Assembly (NCBI RefSeq): GCF_024228315.1
Contig: NZ_CP100454.1
Span: 1,116,001 to 1,180,000, forward strand
DNA length: 64,000 bases
Source of the DNA: Halomarina pelagica
Lineage (GTDB): Archaea > Halobacteriota > Halobacteria > Halobacteriales > Haloarculaceae
Direction: 5' to 3'
The first letter of the stretch is position 1. Every line of letters begins with the position of its first letter. Below, one piece after another: positions 1 through 7,867 of this stretch. Position numbers and translations under genes: made by a program. Below the pieces are notes generated by a model. It saw nothing but the letters and a program-made list of their open reading frames with translations, made no database searches and had not been told where the DNA came from.

Positions 1-621
1 GTCACCGTCCCCGAGGGGCAGTACCGGACCGCGACGGCCATCGACGCCCACGCCGAGGAGCGAGGGCTGTCGTATCCCGAGAGCTACGTCCTCTCGGAGT
101 GGGGGCGAAACCGCGTCTACAACTACTTCGTCGGCGGCGAGGCGGCCTCCTACGGCTACGCGCGGGCGAACTACGACGCCTTCGTCGAGTCGACGACCCC
201 CGACCCGTGGTACGAGCGGTTCCGCGGGCGCGTGGGCTACGTCGTGGTCGGTGCCGACGACGCGCGCTTCTCGAACGCGATCGGCGCGCGCCTGCACGAC
301 CGCTACGGGAGTCGGGGGGACGGCGTCGCCGGCCTCGCCCACTACCGGGCGATCTACGCCAGCCCCGACGGGGAGTACGTCGCGTTTGCCGTGGTGCCCG
401 GCGCGACCGTCGTCGGCCCGGCGTCGGGCGAGTCGGTGGCGGTCGAGACGGGCGTCGAGATCGACGGCGCGTCCTTCGCCTACGAGCGGCGCGCTACGGT
501 CGAGGACGGGACGGTCCGCGTGACGGTGGCCTACCCGGGGACCTACTCGGTCGGCGGCGAGACGGTGTACGTCTCGGAGGCGGCGATCGAGGAGGGGCGG
601 ACCGTGCGCGTCGGCGGGTGA
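1..621 (+). CDS. C-terminal part of a probable membrane glycosyltransferase (AglB/STT3-like tail), 5' end outside window
   Basis: The reading frame is open from base 1 to the stop at 619-621, so only the last 206 residues are present. The fragment has no membrane segment. It starts in a region resembling the extracytoplasmic tail of haloarchaeal oligosaccharyltransferase-like proteins (SEWGRNRVYNYFVGGEA, then SYGYARANYD) and ends in beta-rich sequence of the PGTYSVGG type. The assignment rests on remembered similarity of these tail motifs; the catalytic part (WWDYG motif in STT3/AglB) is outside the window. Its neighbour 1.3 kb away is an AglM-like UDP-sugar dehydrogenase, which fits a glycosylation role. 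It could also be another large membrane protein with a similar outer domain. Confidence 0.5.
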   Translation, partial: VTVPEGQYRTATAIDAHAEERGLSYPESYVLSEWGRNRVYNYFVGGEAASYGYARANYDAFVESTTPDPWYERFRGRVGYVVVGADDARFSNAIGARLHDRYGSRGDGVAGLAHYRAIYASPDGEYVAFAVVPGATVVGPASGESVAVETGVEIDGASFAYERRATVEDGTVRVTVAYPGTYSVGGETVYVSEAAIEEGRTVRVGG

Positions 622-676
622 GCGCCGTCTCCCTGAACGTGACAAAAACTAACATTATCGATAGAGGTGGGGACGT

Positions 677-1045
677 ATGCCCGACTCACCGGAGCGAGGC
701 GACGATCGAGAGGCGGACGCGGCGTCTGCGAGGGGGTGTCCGAAGTGCGGTCGCACCGAGGCGAGGGTGGAGGAGATCACGACGACGAGCCCCGGCCTCT
801 CCGCCCTCGCCGACGTGGAGAGCCACGTCTTCACCGTGGTCACGTGCGGCAGGTGCGGGTACTGCGAGTTCTACCGGCGATCGGCCGACGTGGTCCGCCT
901 GTTCTACGGGGAGGGGCATCCCGACCCGGACCGGGAGACGGCGAGCAGGCGGTCCGACGGTTCCGTACACTACTGTAGCATGTGCGGCACCGACGTGGAG
1001 GCGGACGTCGGGGCGTGTCCCGGGTGCGGGCGGACGTTCGTCTGA
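677..1045 (+). CDS. Zinc-ribbon nucleic-acid-binding protein (DUF2082-like)
   Basis: The 122-residue protein has four CxxC knuckles: CPKC near residue 20, CGRC near 57, CSMC near 97 and CPGC near 113. The first pair encloses a segment ending FTVVTCGRCGYCEFYR, typical of the small Zn-ribbon family annotated as nucleic-acid-binding (DUF2082/zinc_ribbon_13). The second pair forms an extra C-terminal ribbon. The start at 677 is supported by a GAGGTGG ribosome-binding site at 664-670 and an AT-rich stretch at 641-659 that could hold the promoter. The function beyond zinc binding is unknown. It is followed convergently by a PIN toxin gene only 8 bp away. Confidence 0.8.
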   Translation: MPDSPERGDDREADAASARGCPKCGRTEARVEEITTTSPGLSALADVESHVFTVVTCGRCGYCEFYRRSADVVRLFYGEGHPDPDRETASRRSDGSVHYCSMCGTDVEADVGACPGCGRTFV

Positions 1046-1052
1046 CCGTCGT

Positions 1053-1487
1053 TCACGCCCGATACGGATTCGTCGGGGTCGTCAGTCGACGGACGCCGTC
1101 GACGCTGTCGAAGCCGGTGTCGAACGAGTAGACGTACGGGAGGTCGCAGTCGCGAGCGACCGCAACGAGGAGCGCGTCGACCAGCGAGAGTTGGGCCTGC
1201 TCGCGATAGACCGAAACCCCTCGCTGCCACACCTGGCTCGTCGTTCGATTGAGATGGACACCGGTGCTCTCCTCGAGCATCGACAGCGCTCGTACTGCGT
1301 CGTCGTGTGGTACCTGCCGCGTGAGCGCGTTCATCACCTCCGCGAGGACGAAATCGATCACGACGAGCGTCGGGAGGTCGCCGCGGTCGGCGGCACGCAC
1401 GACGGCGAGACCCTCCTCGTGGAACTGATCGCGACGGCGGAACGCCCCGTACACGACGTTCGTGTCGACGAGCGCGCGCTGTGTCAC
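1053..1487 (-). CDS. PIN-domain ribonuclease toxin (VapC-like)
   Basis: This 144-residue PIN-domain protein is probably the toxin of a type II toxin-antitoxin pair that cleaves RNA. The acidic metal-binding residues expected of PIN domains are visible: D8 in ALVDTNVVYG, E50 in VLAEVMNAL, D104 in SLVDALLVA and D123 in SFDTGFD. Translation starts at a GTG (1487-1485) that directly abuts the TAG stop of the upstream antitoxin gene with no spacing, so the two are translationally coupled. The gene order antitoxin-toxin fits VapBC. The RNA target cannot be read from the sequence. Confidence 0.85.
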   Translation of the reverse strand: MTQRALVDTNVVYGAFRRRDQFHEEGLAVVRAADRGDLPTLVVIDFVLAEVMNALTRQVPHDDAVRALSMLEESTGVHLNRTTSQVWQRGVSVYREQAQLSLVDALLVAVARDCDLPYVYSFDTGFDSVDGVRRLTTPTNPYRA

Positions 1488-1805
1488 CTACCGATTCCCC
1501 GCTTCGTCGGCGTTCGGTTCTTCGTCGCGCGGCGACGCGTCGAGTTCGCCGGCGGGTTCGACGCCCACCGCGTCGTGGTCGGTAGCGTCGTTACGTCCCT
1601 CGAATCCGTCGAAGTCCTCGAAGACGCCCGACCGTCTGCGGATGACCTCGACGCTCAGTTCGCCCCCCTTCCAGCGCCAGCGAAGGCTGTCCCCGTCCTC
1701 GATGTCAGCGCGCTCGCGAACGTGCGCGGGGATCGAGGCCTGGTTTCCCGAGACGGCCCCCTCCCCGAGGAGTTCGTCGTTCTCGGCCTCGGCGTCGCTA
1801 CTCAT
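1488..1805 (-). CDS. AbrB/SpoVT-type antitoxin (VapB-like)
   Basis: The 105-residue protein has an N-terminal swapped-hairpin AbrB domain. The segment SGNQASIPAHVRERADIEDGDSLRWRW is split here as GNQASIPAHVRER followed by DIEDGDSLRW, with a beta strand after it. The second half is acidic, low in predicted structure, and presumably binds the PIN toxin encoded immediately downstream. In such pairs the antitoxin binds its own promoter. The start at 1805 has a TATA-like box at 1830-1836 and also an AGGAGGTG site (rc of 1818-1825). A TACGTA-centred palindrome at 1810-1815 sits where an autoregulatory operator would be. Confidence 0.8.
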   Translation of the reverse strand: MSSDAEAENDELLGEGAVSGNQASIPAHVRERADIEDGDSLRWRWKGGELSVEVIRRRSGVFEDFDGFEGRNDATDHDAVGVEPAGELDASPRDEEPNADEAGNR

Positions 1806-1829
1806 GGCCGTACGTAGGCACCTCCTGAC

Positions 1830-1836
1830 TGATAAA
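1830..1836 (-). promoter_or_regulatory. TATA-like box of the vapBC-type operon
   Basis: The sequence TTTATC on the minus strand is centred about 28 bp before the ATG at 1805, the usual distance for haloarchaeal promoters with very short leaders. A TACGTA palindrome lies between it and the start codon. Confidence 0.5.
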
Positions 1837-1894
1837 CCACACTACCGCCCACACTAATCGACCGTGCGTCCGCAGAACGGTGGTGGAGGCGACG

Positions 1895-3193
1895 CTACCA
1901 GGTCAGCCCCTCGTAGGTGATCCCGTCGCGGCGCTCGACGATGCGGCGGCCGTCGATCACGATCGGGTCGGCCATCGCGTCGAACTCCTCGTCGAGGGCG
2001 GCGAACTCGTCCCAGTCGGTGACGACGAGCGCGCCGTGGGCCCCTTCCAGGGCCTCGGCGGCCGAGCCGACGTACTCGACGTCCGGATACAGGTCGCGCA
2101 TGTGCGCCGCGGCGGCCGTCGGGTCGTAGGCGACGACCTCAGCGCCGCGCTCCGCGAGCCCCTCGATGACGAGCTTGGCGCGCGAGCCGCGGATGTCGTC
2201 GGTGCCGGGCTTGAACGCGAGGCCGAGGACGGCGACGCGCTTCCCGGCGACGTCGGCGTGACCGTCGAGGAGTTCGAGCATGCGCCGGGGCTGGCGGTCG
2301 TTGACGCCGACCACCGCGTCGAGTAGCTCCGGCTCGTAGCCCGCGGATCGCGCGGCCGCCCGGAGCGCGTCGGTGTCCTTCGGGAAGCACGAGCCGCCCC
2401 AGCCGACGCCCGAGCGGAGGAAGGCCGCGCCGATGCGGTCGTCGAGCCCGATGGCCTCCGCGACCTCGTAGGAGTCCACGCCGAACTCCTTGCAGATGTT
2501 CCCGAGTTCGTTGATGACGCTGACCTTGGAGGCGAGAAAGACGTTGTTCGCGTACTTGATCATCTCCGCCTCGCGGCGGCCCGTCCGGACGATCGGGATC
2601 TCGCGGTCGCCCACGAGCGGCGCGTAGAGTTCCTCGAGCAGCGAGAGCGACCGCTCGTCGCCGGCGGTGCCGAAGACGATCTTGTCCGGGTCGAGGAAGT
2701 CCTCGACGGCGGTCCCCTCGCGCTGGAACTCGGGGTTCACCGCGACGTCGATATCCTCCCCGACGGTCCTCCCGCTGGTCTCCTCGAGCAGGGGGGCGAG
2801 GCGCTCGTCGGTCGTTCCGGGGACGACCGTGCTCTTGATCACGACGAGGTGGAAGCCGTCCTTCTCGGCGAGCGCCTCGCCGATGTCGCGGACGCCTGCT
2901 TCCATGATCGAGAGGTCGATGCTCCCGTCCTCGCGGGAGGGTGTGGGGAGCGCGACCATCGTGAGGTCGGTGTCGCGGAGGGCGGCGTGCTCGGTCGTCG
3001 CGCGGAGGCGGTCGCCGGCGTGTTCGGAGAGCAGTTCCGGGAGTCCGGGCTCGTGGATCGGCGGCTCGCCGGCGTTCAACCGCTCGACGACCCCCTCGTC
3101 GATGTCGATGGCGACCACGTCGTGTCCGAGGTCGGCGAAGCAGGCGGCGACGGACGAACCGACGTAGCCGCTGCCGACGACTGAGACGTTCAT
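1895..3193 (-). CDS. aglM: UDP-glucose/UDP-sugar 6-dehydrogenase (AglM-like)
   Basis: The 432-residue enzyme oxidises a UDP-hexose to a UDP-uronic acid using NAD. It has an N-terminal Rossmann motif ([10 protein letters not shown]), a middle domain with VNPEFQREG and [12 protein letters not shown], and the catalytic cysteine in [10 protein letters not shown] near residue 260. The C-terminal UDP-binding domain contains [14 protein letters not shown]. Length and motifs match the UDP-glucose 6-dehydrogenase family; haloarchaeal AglM makes UDP-glucuronate for N-glycans. A GTG codon directly precedes the chosen ATG at 3193 and is a less likely start. The supplied uronic acid would feed the surface-glycan genes elsewhere in the window. 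GDP-mannose dehydrogenase activity is a less likely alternative. Confidence 0.88.
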   Translation of the reverse strand: MNVSVVGSGYVGSSVAACFADLGHDVVAIDIDEGVVERLNAGEPPIHEPGLPELLSEHAGDRLRATTEHAALRDTDLTMVALPTPSREDGSIDLSIMEAGVRDIGEALAEKDGFHLVVIKSTVVPGTTDERLAPLLEETSGRTVGEDIDVAVNPEFQREGTAVEDFLDPDKIVFGTAGDERSLSLLEELYAPLVGDREIPIVRTGRREAEMIKYANNVFLASKVSVINELGNICKEFGVDSYEVAEAIGLDDRIGAAFLRSGVGWGGSCFPKDTDALRAAARSAGYEPELLDAVVGVNDRQPRRMLELLDGHADVAGKRVAVLGLAFKPGTDDIRGSRAKLVIEGLAERGAEVVAYDPTAAAAHMRDLYPDVEYVGSAAEALEGAHGALVVTDWDEFAALDEEFDAMADPIVIDGRRIVERRDGITYEGLTW

Positions 3194-3301
3194 CACCCGT
3201 CCCGTCCACGCGCGAGCACTTCAGCGGTTCGGCTACTCGTCCGGGAGGCTCACCGCCCGCGAACTATCACGGCCCCTCTGGTCCCCAATCGTGACAATGG
3301 C

Positions 3302-3311
3302 TAGTTATTTC
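3302..3311 (+). promoter_or_regulatory. TATA-like box of the lactonase operon
   Basis: TAGTTATTT is centred about 28 bp before the ATG at 3335. This predicts a leaderless or nearly leaderless transcript. Confidence 0.5.
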
Positions 3312-3334
3312 TGCCTCTTTGGTAACGGTTCCGC

Positions 3335-4135
3335 ATGGTCGACGCAACCATCCACGTCATCGACCGGGGCGGCCTCGAGTGCGACCTCAACTACCTCGTC
3401 CAGGGGAACACGCTCGGGAGCCACGACGAGCCGAATCCCGACACCGACTACGTCGAGATCCCGGTGTACAACCTGGTCATCGAGCACCCGGAGGCGACGA
3501 TCCTGTGGGACACCGGCTCGCACCACGACGCGGCGAACGGCCACTGGCCGGAGGGGCTGGTGCAGGCGTTCTACCCCCACGACGCCCACGAGCACCGCCT
3601 CGACGACGATCTGGAGGCCGCGGGCTTCGGCCTCTCGGACGTCGACGCCGTCTTTCAGACGCACCTGCACCTCGATCACGCGGGCGGGCTGGAGTTCTTC
3701 GACGGTACTGATATACCGGTGTACGTACACGAGGAGGAAGTGAAGTTCGCCTACTACAGCGCGAAGACGCCGAAGGGCAGCGCGGCGTACGTCCTCGGCG
3801 ACTTCGACCACGACCTCAACTGGCAGATCCTCCACGGGGAGCGCGAGGAGCACTTCGAGGACGTGGAGTTCGTCCGCCTCCCGGGGCACACGCCCGGACT
3901 CACGGGGACGGTCGTCCACCTCGACGGCGAGACGGTGATCTTCGCCGGCGACGAACTCTACCAGCGCGAGAACTACGAGGACGAGATCCCGCTCGGGGCG
4001 GGGCTCCTCTGGAGCAACACGGACTGGTTCGAGAGCCTCCAGCGGATCAAGGACCTCGAACGCCGCCACGACGCCGAGGTGGTCTACGGCCACGACCCCG
4101 AGCAGTTCGAGCGCATCGCGTCGGGGTGGTCCTGA
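3335..4135 (+). CDS. Metallo-beta-lactamase-fold lactonase (AHL/gamma-butyrolactone lactonase family)
   Basis: The 266-residue protein has the dinuclear zinc motif HxHxDH in THLHLDHAGG (near residue 112), a second metal ligand in LPGHTPGL, an acidic ligand in FAGDE, and a final histidine in YGHDPEQF. The N-terminal half (VYNLVIEHPEATILWDTGS) matches N-acyl-homoserine lactonases of the AiiA/AttM group, which open lactone rings. The stop codon overlaps the start of an iron alcohol dehydrogenase gene (TGATG at 4133-4137), so the two are co-translated. That pairing resembles the BlcC-BlcB arrangement for gamma-butyrolactone breakdown, which suggests a metabolic lactone rather than a signal molecule. 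The substrate is inferred. Confidence 0.8.
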   Translation: MVDATIHVIDRGGLECDLNYLVQGNTLGSHDEPNPDTDYVEIPVYNLVIEHPEATILWDTGSHHDAANGHWPEGLVQAFYPHDAHEHRLDDDLEAAGFGLSDVDAVFQTHLHLDHAGGLEFFDGTDIPVYVHEEEVKFAYYSAKTPKGSAAYVLGDFDHDLNWQILHGEREEHFEDVEFVRLPGHTPGLTGTVVHLDGETVIFAGDELYQRENYEDEIPLGAGLLWSNTDWFESLQRIKDLERRHDAEVVYGHDPEQFERIASGWS

Positions 4136-5451
4136 TGGGGACGGGCTACGAGCGGTCGGTCTCCGCGCCCGAGCACGCGCAGGCCCCGGAGACGGTCTGG
4201 CACCTCCAGATGCCACAGATCCGCTTCGGCCGGGACGCGGTCGAGGAACTCGCCTACCAGCTACGCGACCTGGGCGTCGCGGGGGACGCCCGCGGCCTGC
4301 TCGTCACCGACGAGACGCTCGTCGACCTCGGGCACGCCGGGCGCGTGCGCGACGAACTCGAAGACGACGGCCTCTCGGTCGACGTCTTCGACGGGTCGAA
4401 GCGCGAGCCCTCGGTGCAGGACATCGAGGAGTGTATCGACTTCGTCCGCGAGGCGGTCGGCGAGGCGGGCTACGACTTCTACGTCGGCCTCGGCGGCGGG
4501 AGCGTCATGGACACGGCGAAGACGACGCGGGCGGTCGTCGCGAACGGCGGTGAGATCCTCGACTACGTCGCCGAGCCGACGGGCGAGGGCGAGTCGCTGA
4601 CCGAGTCGGGGCCGCCGCTCGTTCTCGTGCCGACGACTGCGGGGACGGGCGCGGAGATCTCGCCGGTCGCCATCCTCTCGGTCGAGGAGCAGGAGATCAA
4701 GGAGGGGATCTCGAGCAACCACGTCCGCGCGGACGCGGCCGTGCTGGACCCGACGCTCACGACGACGCTCCCGCCCGACCTGACCGCCCGGACGGCGATG
4801 GACGCGCTCGGCCACGCGATCGAGGGCTACACCACCCACGAGTACGACCAGCTCCTCCGCGCGAGCGACCCCGCGACCCGCCCGGTGTACGCGGGCCGGA
4901 CGCCCGTCACGGAGCTGTTCTCGGAGAAGGCCATCTCGCTGCTCTCGGGGAGCGTCCGCACCGCCGTCAACAACGGCGACGACCTCGACGCGCGGGCGGA
5001 CATGCTCCAGGGGGCGCTGTTCGGCGCGATCGCCGGGCTGACGGCGGGCGCGACGCTCTGTCACGCCATCGCCTACCCGGTCGGCAACCGCTATCACACC
5101 TACCACGGCGAGACCATCGCGGTACTCACCCCGGCGAGCACGCTCGGTTACAACGCCGCGAGCGACCCGCCCCGGTTCGCCCGCATCGCGGAGATGCTCG
5201 GCGCGGACACGTCGGGCATGCACACCCGCGACGCCGCGATGCAGGGCAAGGAGGAGTACGTCAGGCTCCAGCGCGACCTGAACGTCCTCCCCTCCGGGCT
5301 GCACGAACTGGCCGGCATCGAGGAGTCGGACCTCGACTGGCTCGCGACCCAGACCGTCGAGACGCAGGCGCGCCTGCTGCGCTGCAACCCGCGGCCCGTC
5401 ACCGCGGAGGACGTGCGCGGGATCCTGGAGGACGCGCTCCACAACTGGTGA
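4135..5451 (+). CDS. Iron-containing alcohol dehydrogenase (hydroxyacid dehydrogenase type)
   Basis: The 438-residue protein is a group III iron alcohol dehydrogenase. The NAD-binding segment is GGGSVMDTAK, followed by PTTAGTGAEISPVA. The metal site histidines lie in DALGHAIEGY, LCHAIAYPVG and YHTYHGE. A roughly 25-residue insertion after EGYTTHEYDQLL is typical of hydroxyacid-oxoacid transhydrogenase-like members, which oxidise 4-hydroxybutyrate. The ATG at 4135 overlaps the lactonase stop; an upstream GTG at 4126 is less likely. With the lactonase it could convert a lactone to a hydroxyacid and then to a semialdehyde. No semialdehyde dehydrogenase is adjacent. Confidence 0.85.
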   Translation: MGTGYERSVSAPEHAQAPETVWHLQMPQIRFGRDAVEELAYQLRDLGVAGDARGLLVTDETLVDLGHAGRVRDELEDDGLSVDVFDGSKREPSVQDIEECIDFVREAVGEAGYDFYVGLGGGSVMDTAKTTRAVVANGGEILDYVAEPTGEGESLTESGPPLVLVPTTAGTGAEISPVAILSVEEQEIKEGISSNHVRADAAVLDPTLTTTLPPDLTARTAMDALGHAIEGYTTHEYDQLLRASDPATRPVYAGRTPVTELFSEKAISLLSGSVRTAVNNGDDLDARADMLQGALFGAIAGLTAGATLCHAIAYPVGNRYHTYHGETIAVLTPASTLGYNAASDPPRFARIAEMLGADTSGMHTRDAAMQGKEEYVRLQRDLNVLPSGLHELAGIEESDLDWLATQTVETQARLLRCNPRPVTAEDVRGILEDALHNW

Positions 5452-5470
5452 GGGGGCGCTGACGTCCGAG

Positions 5471-7330
5471 CTACCTCCCGGACGTCCCCACACCCTCCCC
5501 GAGTTCCAGCCCCATCGGCTCGATTCCGGCGCTGGTGCGCCCGCTCATCCGCCCGAGGTAGAGCGCGGAGTTGATCAGTCCAACGTGGCTGAACGCCTGG
5601 GGGTAGTTGCCGACCTGCACCCCTTCGCCCTCGTCGATCTCCTCGGCCAGCAGGCCGAGGGGGTTCGCGTAGTCGAGCACGTTCAGGAACACCTCCCGCG
5701 CCTCCTCGACGCGGCCGGAGAGCGCGAGCGCGTCGACCAGCCAGAACGAGCACAGCACGAACGTCCCCTCCTCCCCCGGCAGGCCGTCGTCGCCGTCGTA
5801 CCGCCGGACCAGCCCCTCCTCGGTCATCAACTCCGCCCGGATCGCGTCGATGGTGCGCTGGACGCGCTCGTCGTCGAACGGGAGGAACCCGACGAGGGGG
5901 ACGAGGAGCGCCGTCGCGTCGAGCGCGTCGTCGTCGAACGCCCGGACGAACGCCCCGCGCTCCTCGCTGTAGCCCTTCTCGAGGACGGCCTCCCTGATCT
6001 CGTCCCGAACTGCGCGCCAGCGGTCGAACGGGGCGTCGAACCCGCGCTCCTCGGCGATGGCGACGCCGCGGTCGAGCGCGACCCAGCACATCAGCTTCGA
6101 GAACACGAAGTGACGGGTGCCGCCCCTGACCTCCCAGATACCGGCGTCCGGCTCCCGCCAGATCTCGGGGACGTAGTCGATTATCCCCCGGACGGCGTCC
6201 CAGTCGTCGCGTTCGAGCGAGCCGTCGTCGCTGACGGTCTCGTAGATCGCGAGCACGAGTTCGCCGTAGATGTCGAGCTGTCGCTGGTGGATCGCGCCGT
6301 TCCCGACGCGGACGGGCGAGGAGTCCCGGTAGCCCGAGAGGTGCTCGAGTTCCCGCTCTGCGAGATCGGGGTCGCCGTGGAGGCCGTACAGCGGCTGTAT
6401 CCGCTCGGGGTCCTCGGCGCGACAGCGGTCGAGGAACCACTCGAAGTAGGACCTCGCCTCCGCCCCGTGGTGGAGGTTCGAGAGCGCCTGGATCGTGAAC
6501 GCCGCGTCGCGGAGCCAGTTGTACCGGTAGTCCCAGTTGCGGACCCCGCCGACGTCCTCGGGGAGCGACGTGGTCGGGGCGGCGGCGATGGCACCGGTCT
6601 CTCGGTGGGTCAGCAGTTTGAGCACCAACCCGGAGCGGACGACCAGGTCGTGCCACGGGCCGCCGAAGACGCACTCCGACTCGTCGCAGGTGTGCGCCCA
6701 CCCGCGCCAGAAGGAGACGGTGTCGTCGAGGAGTCGCCTCGCCCGCCCGTCCGCGACCGGTTCGGCGTCGCCGTACCGGAGGACGAACCACTCGGCGTCG
6801 CCCGCGGTCAGCGCGACGGTGGCGGTCGCCCCGTCGTCGCTCACGTCGAACGGGCGGTCTGTCATCAGGAGGGCGGTCTCGTCGCCGCCCGCCGCGAGGA
6901 GTCCGCCGTCCCGGGCCTCGACGATCGTCTCCGCGCGGGCGTAGTCGAATCGGGGTTCGAACGCGATCTCGACCTCGGCCCGTCCGCGCTCGCAGGTCAC
7001 CCGGCGGTATATCGCCGGGGAGCGGGTCCCCCCTCCCTCGTCATCGACGATCGGCATGAAGTCCGTCACCGCGAGGTCGCCCATCGCGGTCCGGAACTCG
7101 GTTCGGAGGACGTTCGTTCGGTCGAGGTACCGCTGGGCGGACGCGTAGGCGGCGGCCGGCCGGATGCGGAAGTGCCCGCCCCCATCGGCGTCGAGGAGGT
7201 GCGCGAAGACGCTCGGCGATTCGAGGTGCGGGAGCGGGCACCAGTCGATCGACCCGTCGACGCTCACGAGCGCACACGTCTCGAGGTTCCCGACGAGCCC
7301 GTAGTCTTCGAGTGGTGGATACTCGCTCAT
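5471..7330 (-). CDS. Glycoside hydrolase family 15 protein (glucoamylase/trehalase-like)
   Basis: The 619-residue protein begins with the family-typical LEDYGLVGNLETCALVS and DGSIDWCPLP, followed by a beta-rich N-terminal domain to about residue 230. An alpha/alpha barrel follows, containing NWDYRYNWLRDAAF and the substrate-site region AGIWEVRGG. Near the C terminus, EEIDEGEGVQVGNYPQAFSH contains the segment usually carrying the general base. No signal peptide is visible, so it acts in the cytoplasm on glucans or trehalose-type sugars. It lies convergent to the dehydrogenase gene 19 bp away. A TATA-like GATAATC sits about 32 bp before the start. The exact substrate cannot be told. Confidence 0.87.
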   Translation of the reverse strand: MSEYPPLEDYGLVGNLETCALVSVDGSIDWCPLPHLESPSVFAHLLDADGGGHFRIRPAAAYASAQRYLDRTNVLRTEFRTAMGDLAVTDFMPIVDDEGGGTRSPAIYRRVTCERGRAEVEIAFEPRFDYARAETIVEARDGGLLAAGGDETALLMTDRPFDVSDDGATATVALTAGDAEWFVLRYGDAEPVADGRARRLLDDTVSFWRGWAHTCDESECVFGGPWHDLVVRSGLVLKLLTHRETGAIAAAPTTSLPEDVGGVRNWDYRYNWLRDAAFTIQALSNLHHGAEARSYFEWFLDRCRAEDPERIQPLYGLHGDPDLAERELEHLSGYRDSSPVRVGNGAIHQRQLDIYGELVLAIYETVSDDGSLERDDWDAVRGIIDYVPEIWREPDAGIWEVRGGTRHFVFSKLMCWVALDRGVAIAEERGFDAPFDRWRAVRDEIREAVLEKGYSEERGAFVRAFDDDALDATALLVPLVGFLPFDDERVQRTIDAIRAELMTEEGLVRRYDGDDGLPGEEGTFVLCSFWLVDALALSGRVEEAREVFLNVLDYANPLGLLAEEIDEGEGVQVGNYPQAFSHVGLINSALYLGRMSGRTSAGIEPMGLELGEGVGTSGR

Positions 7331-7488
7331 GTCACACGCCCCGAACCACGCGCCCCGCGATTATCAACGCGGAGGGGTCGTGCGGACCGCGCGGCAGAGC
7401 GATCCGGCGTCCGGTTCGACGTGTCGACCCACCTGTCGGCTCACCTGAGGTAAGTACATCCGATCTCGACCCCTCCTAGCGGGCGATC

Positions 7489-7863
7489 ATGACGGACGCT
7501 CCGGGGCGACTCCAGGTCTGGTGCGACGGCGAGGAGTGGTGTCCGATCACGTCGACGGCCGCGCTCATCGGGAAGAAGTGGCACCCGGTGATCGTCCACC
7601 GACTGCTCACGCACGGCCCGAGCGGGTTCAACGAACTCAGGGCGGCGGTCGACGGCATCTCGAGCAAGGTCCTCTCCGACAGCCTCGACGACCTGGAGCG
7701 GAAGCACTTGGTGGACCGCGAGGTCGTCAGCGATCGACCGTTCCGCGTCCGGTACTCGCTGACCGACCACGGCGAGTCGCTCCGACCGGTCATCGCGTCG
7801 ATGCACGACTGGGGGACGGAGCACCTCGAACCCGCAGAGGACCGGGAGTCGTCGATCGCGTAG
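7489..7863 (+). CDS. HxlR-family transcriptional regulator
   Basis: This 124-residue winged-helix protein matches the HxlR/MarR-like family: CPITSTAALIGKKWHPVIVH, then FNELRAAVDGISSKVLSDSL as the recognition region, then VRYSLTDHG as the wing. The N-terminal cysteines (WCDGEEWCP) sit where redox-sensing HxlR proteins have theirs, but sensing is not established. It is divergent from the GH15 gene and convergent with the acyl-CoA ligase gene (4 bp between stops), so it may regulate either neighbour. Confidence 0.87.
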   Translation: MTDAPGRLQVWCDGEEWCPITSTAALIGKKWHPVIVHRLLTHGPSGFNELRAAVDGISSKVLSDSLDDLERKHLVDREVVSDRPFRVRYSLTDHGESLRPVIASMHDWGTEHLEPAEDRESSIA

Positions 7864-7867
7864 CGCG

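Noticed and set aside
99-1817. Long plus-strand open frame of 572 codons
   Set aside because: It is an Arg/Pro/Gly-rich shadow in GC-rich DNA, running across the real zinc-ribbon gene and antisense to the VapBC-type genes.
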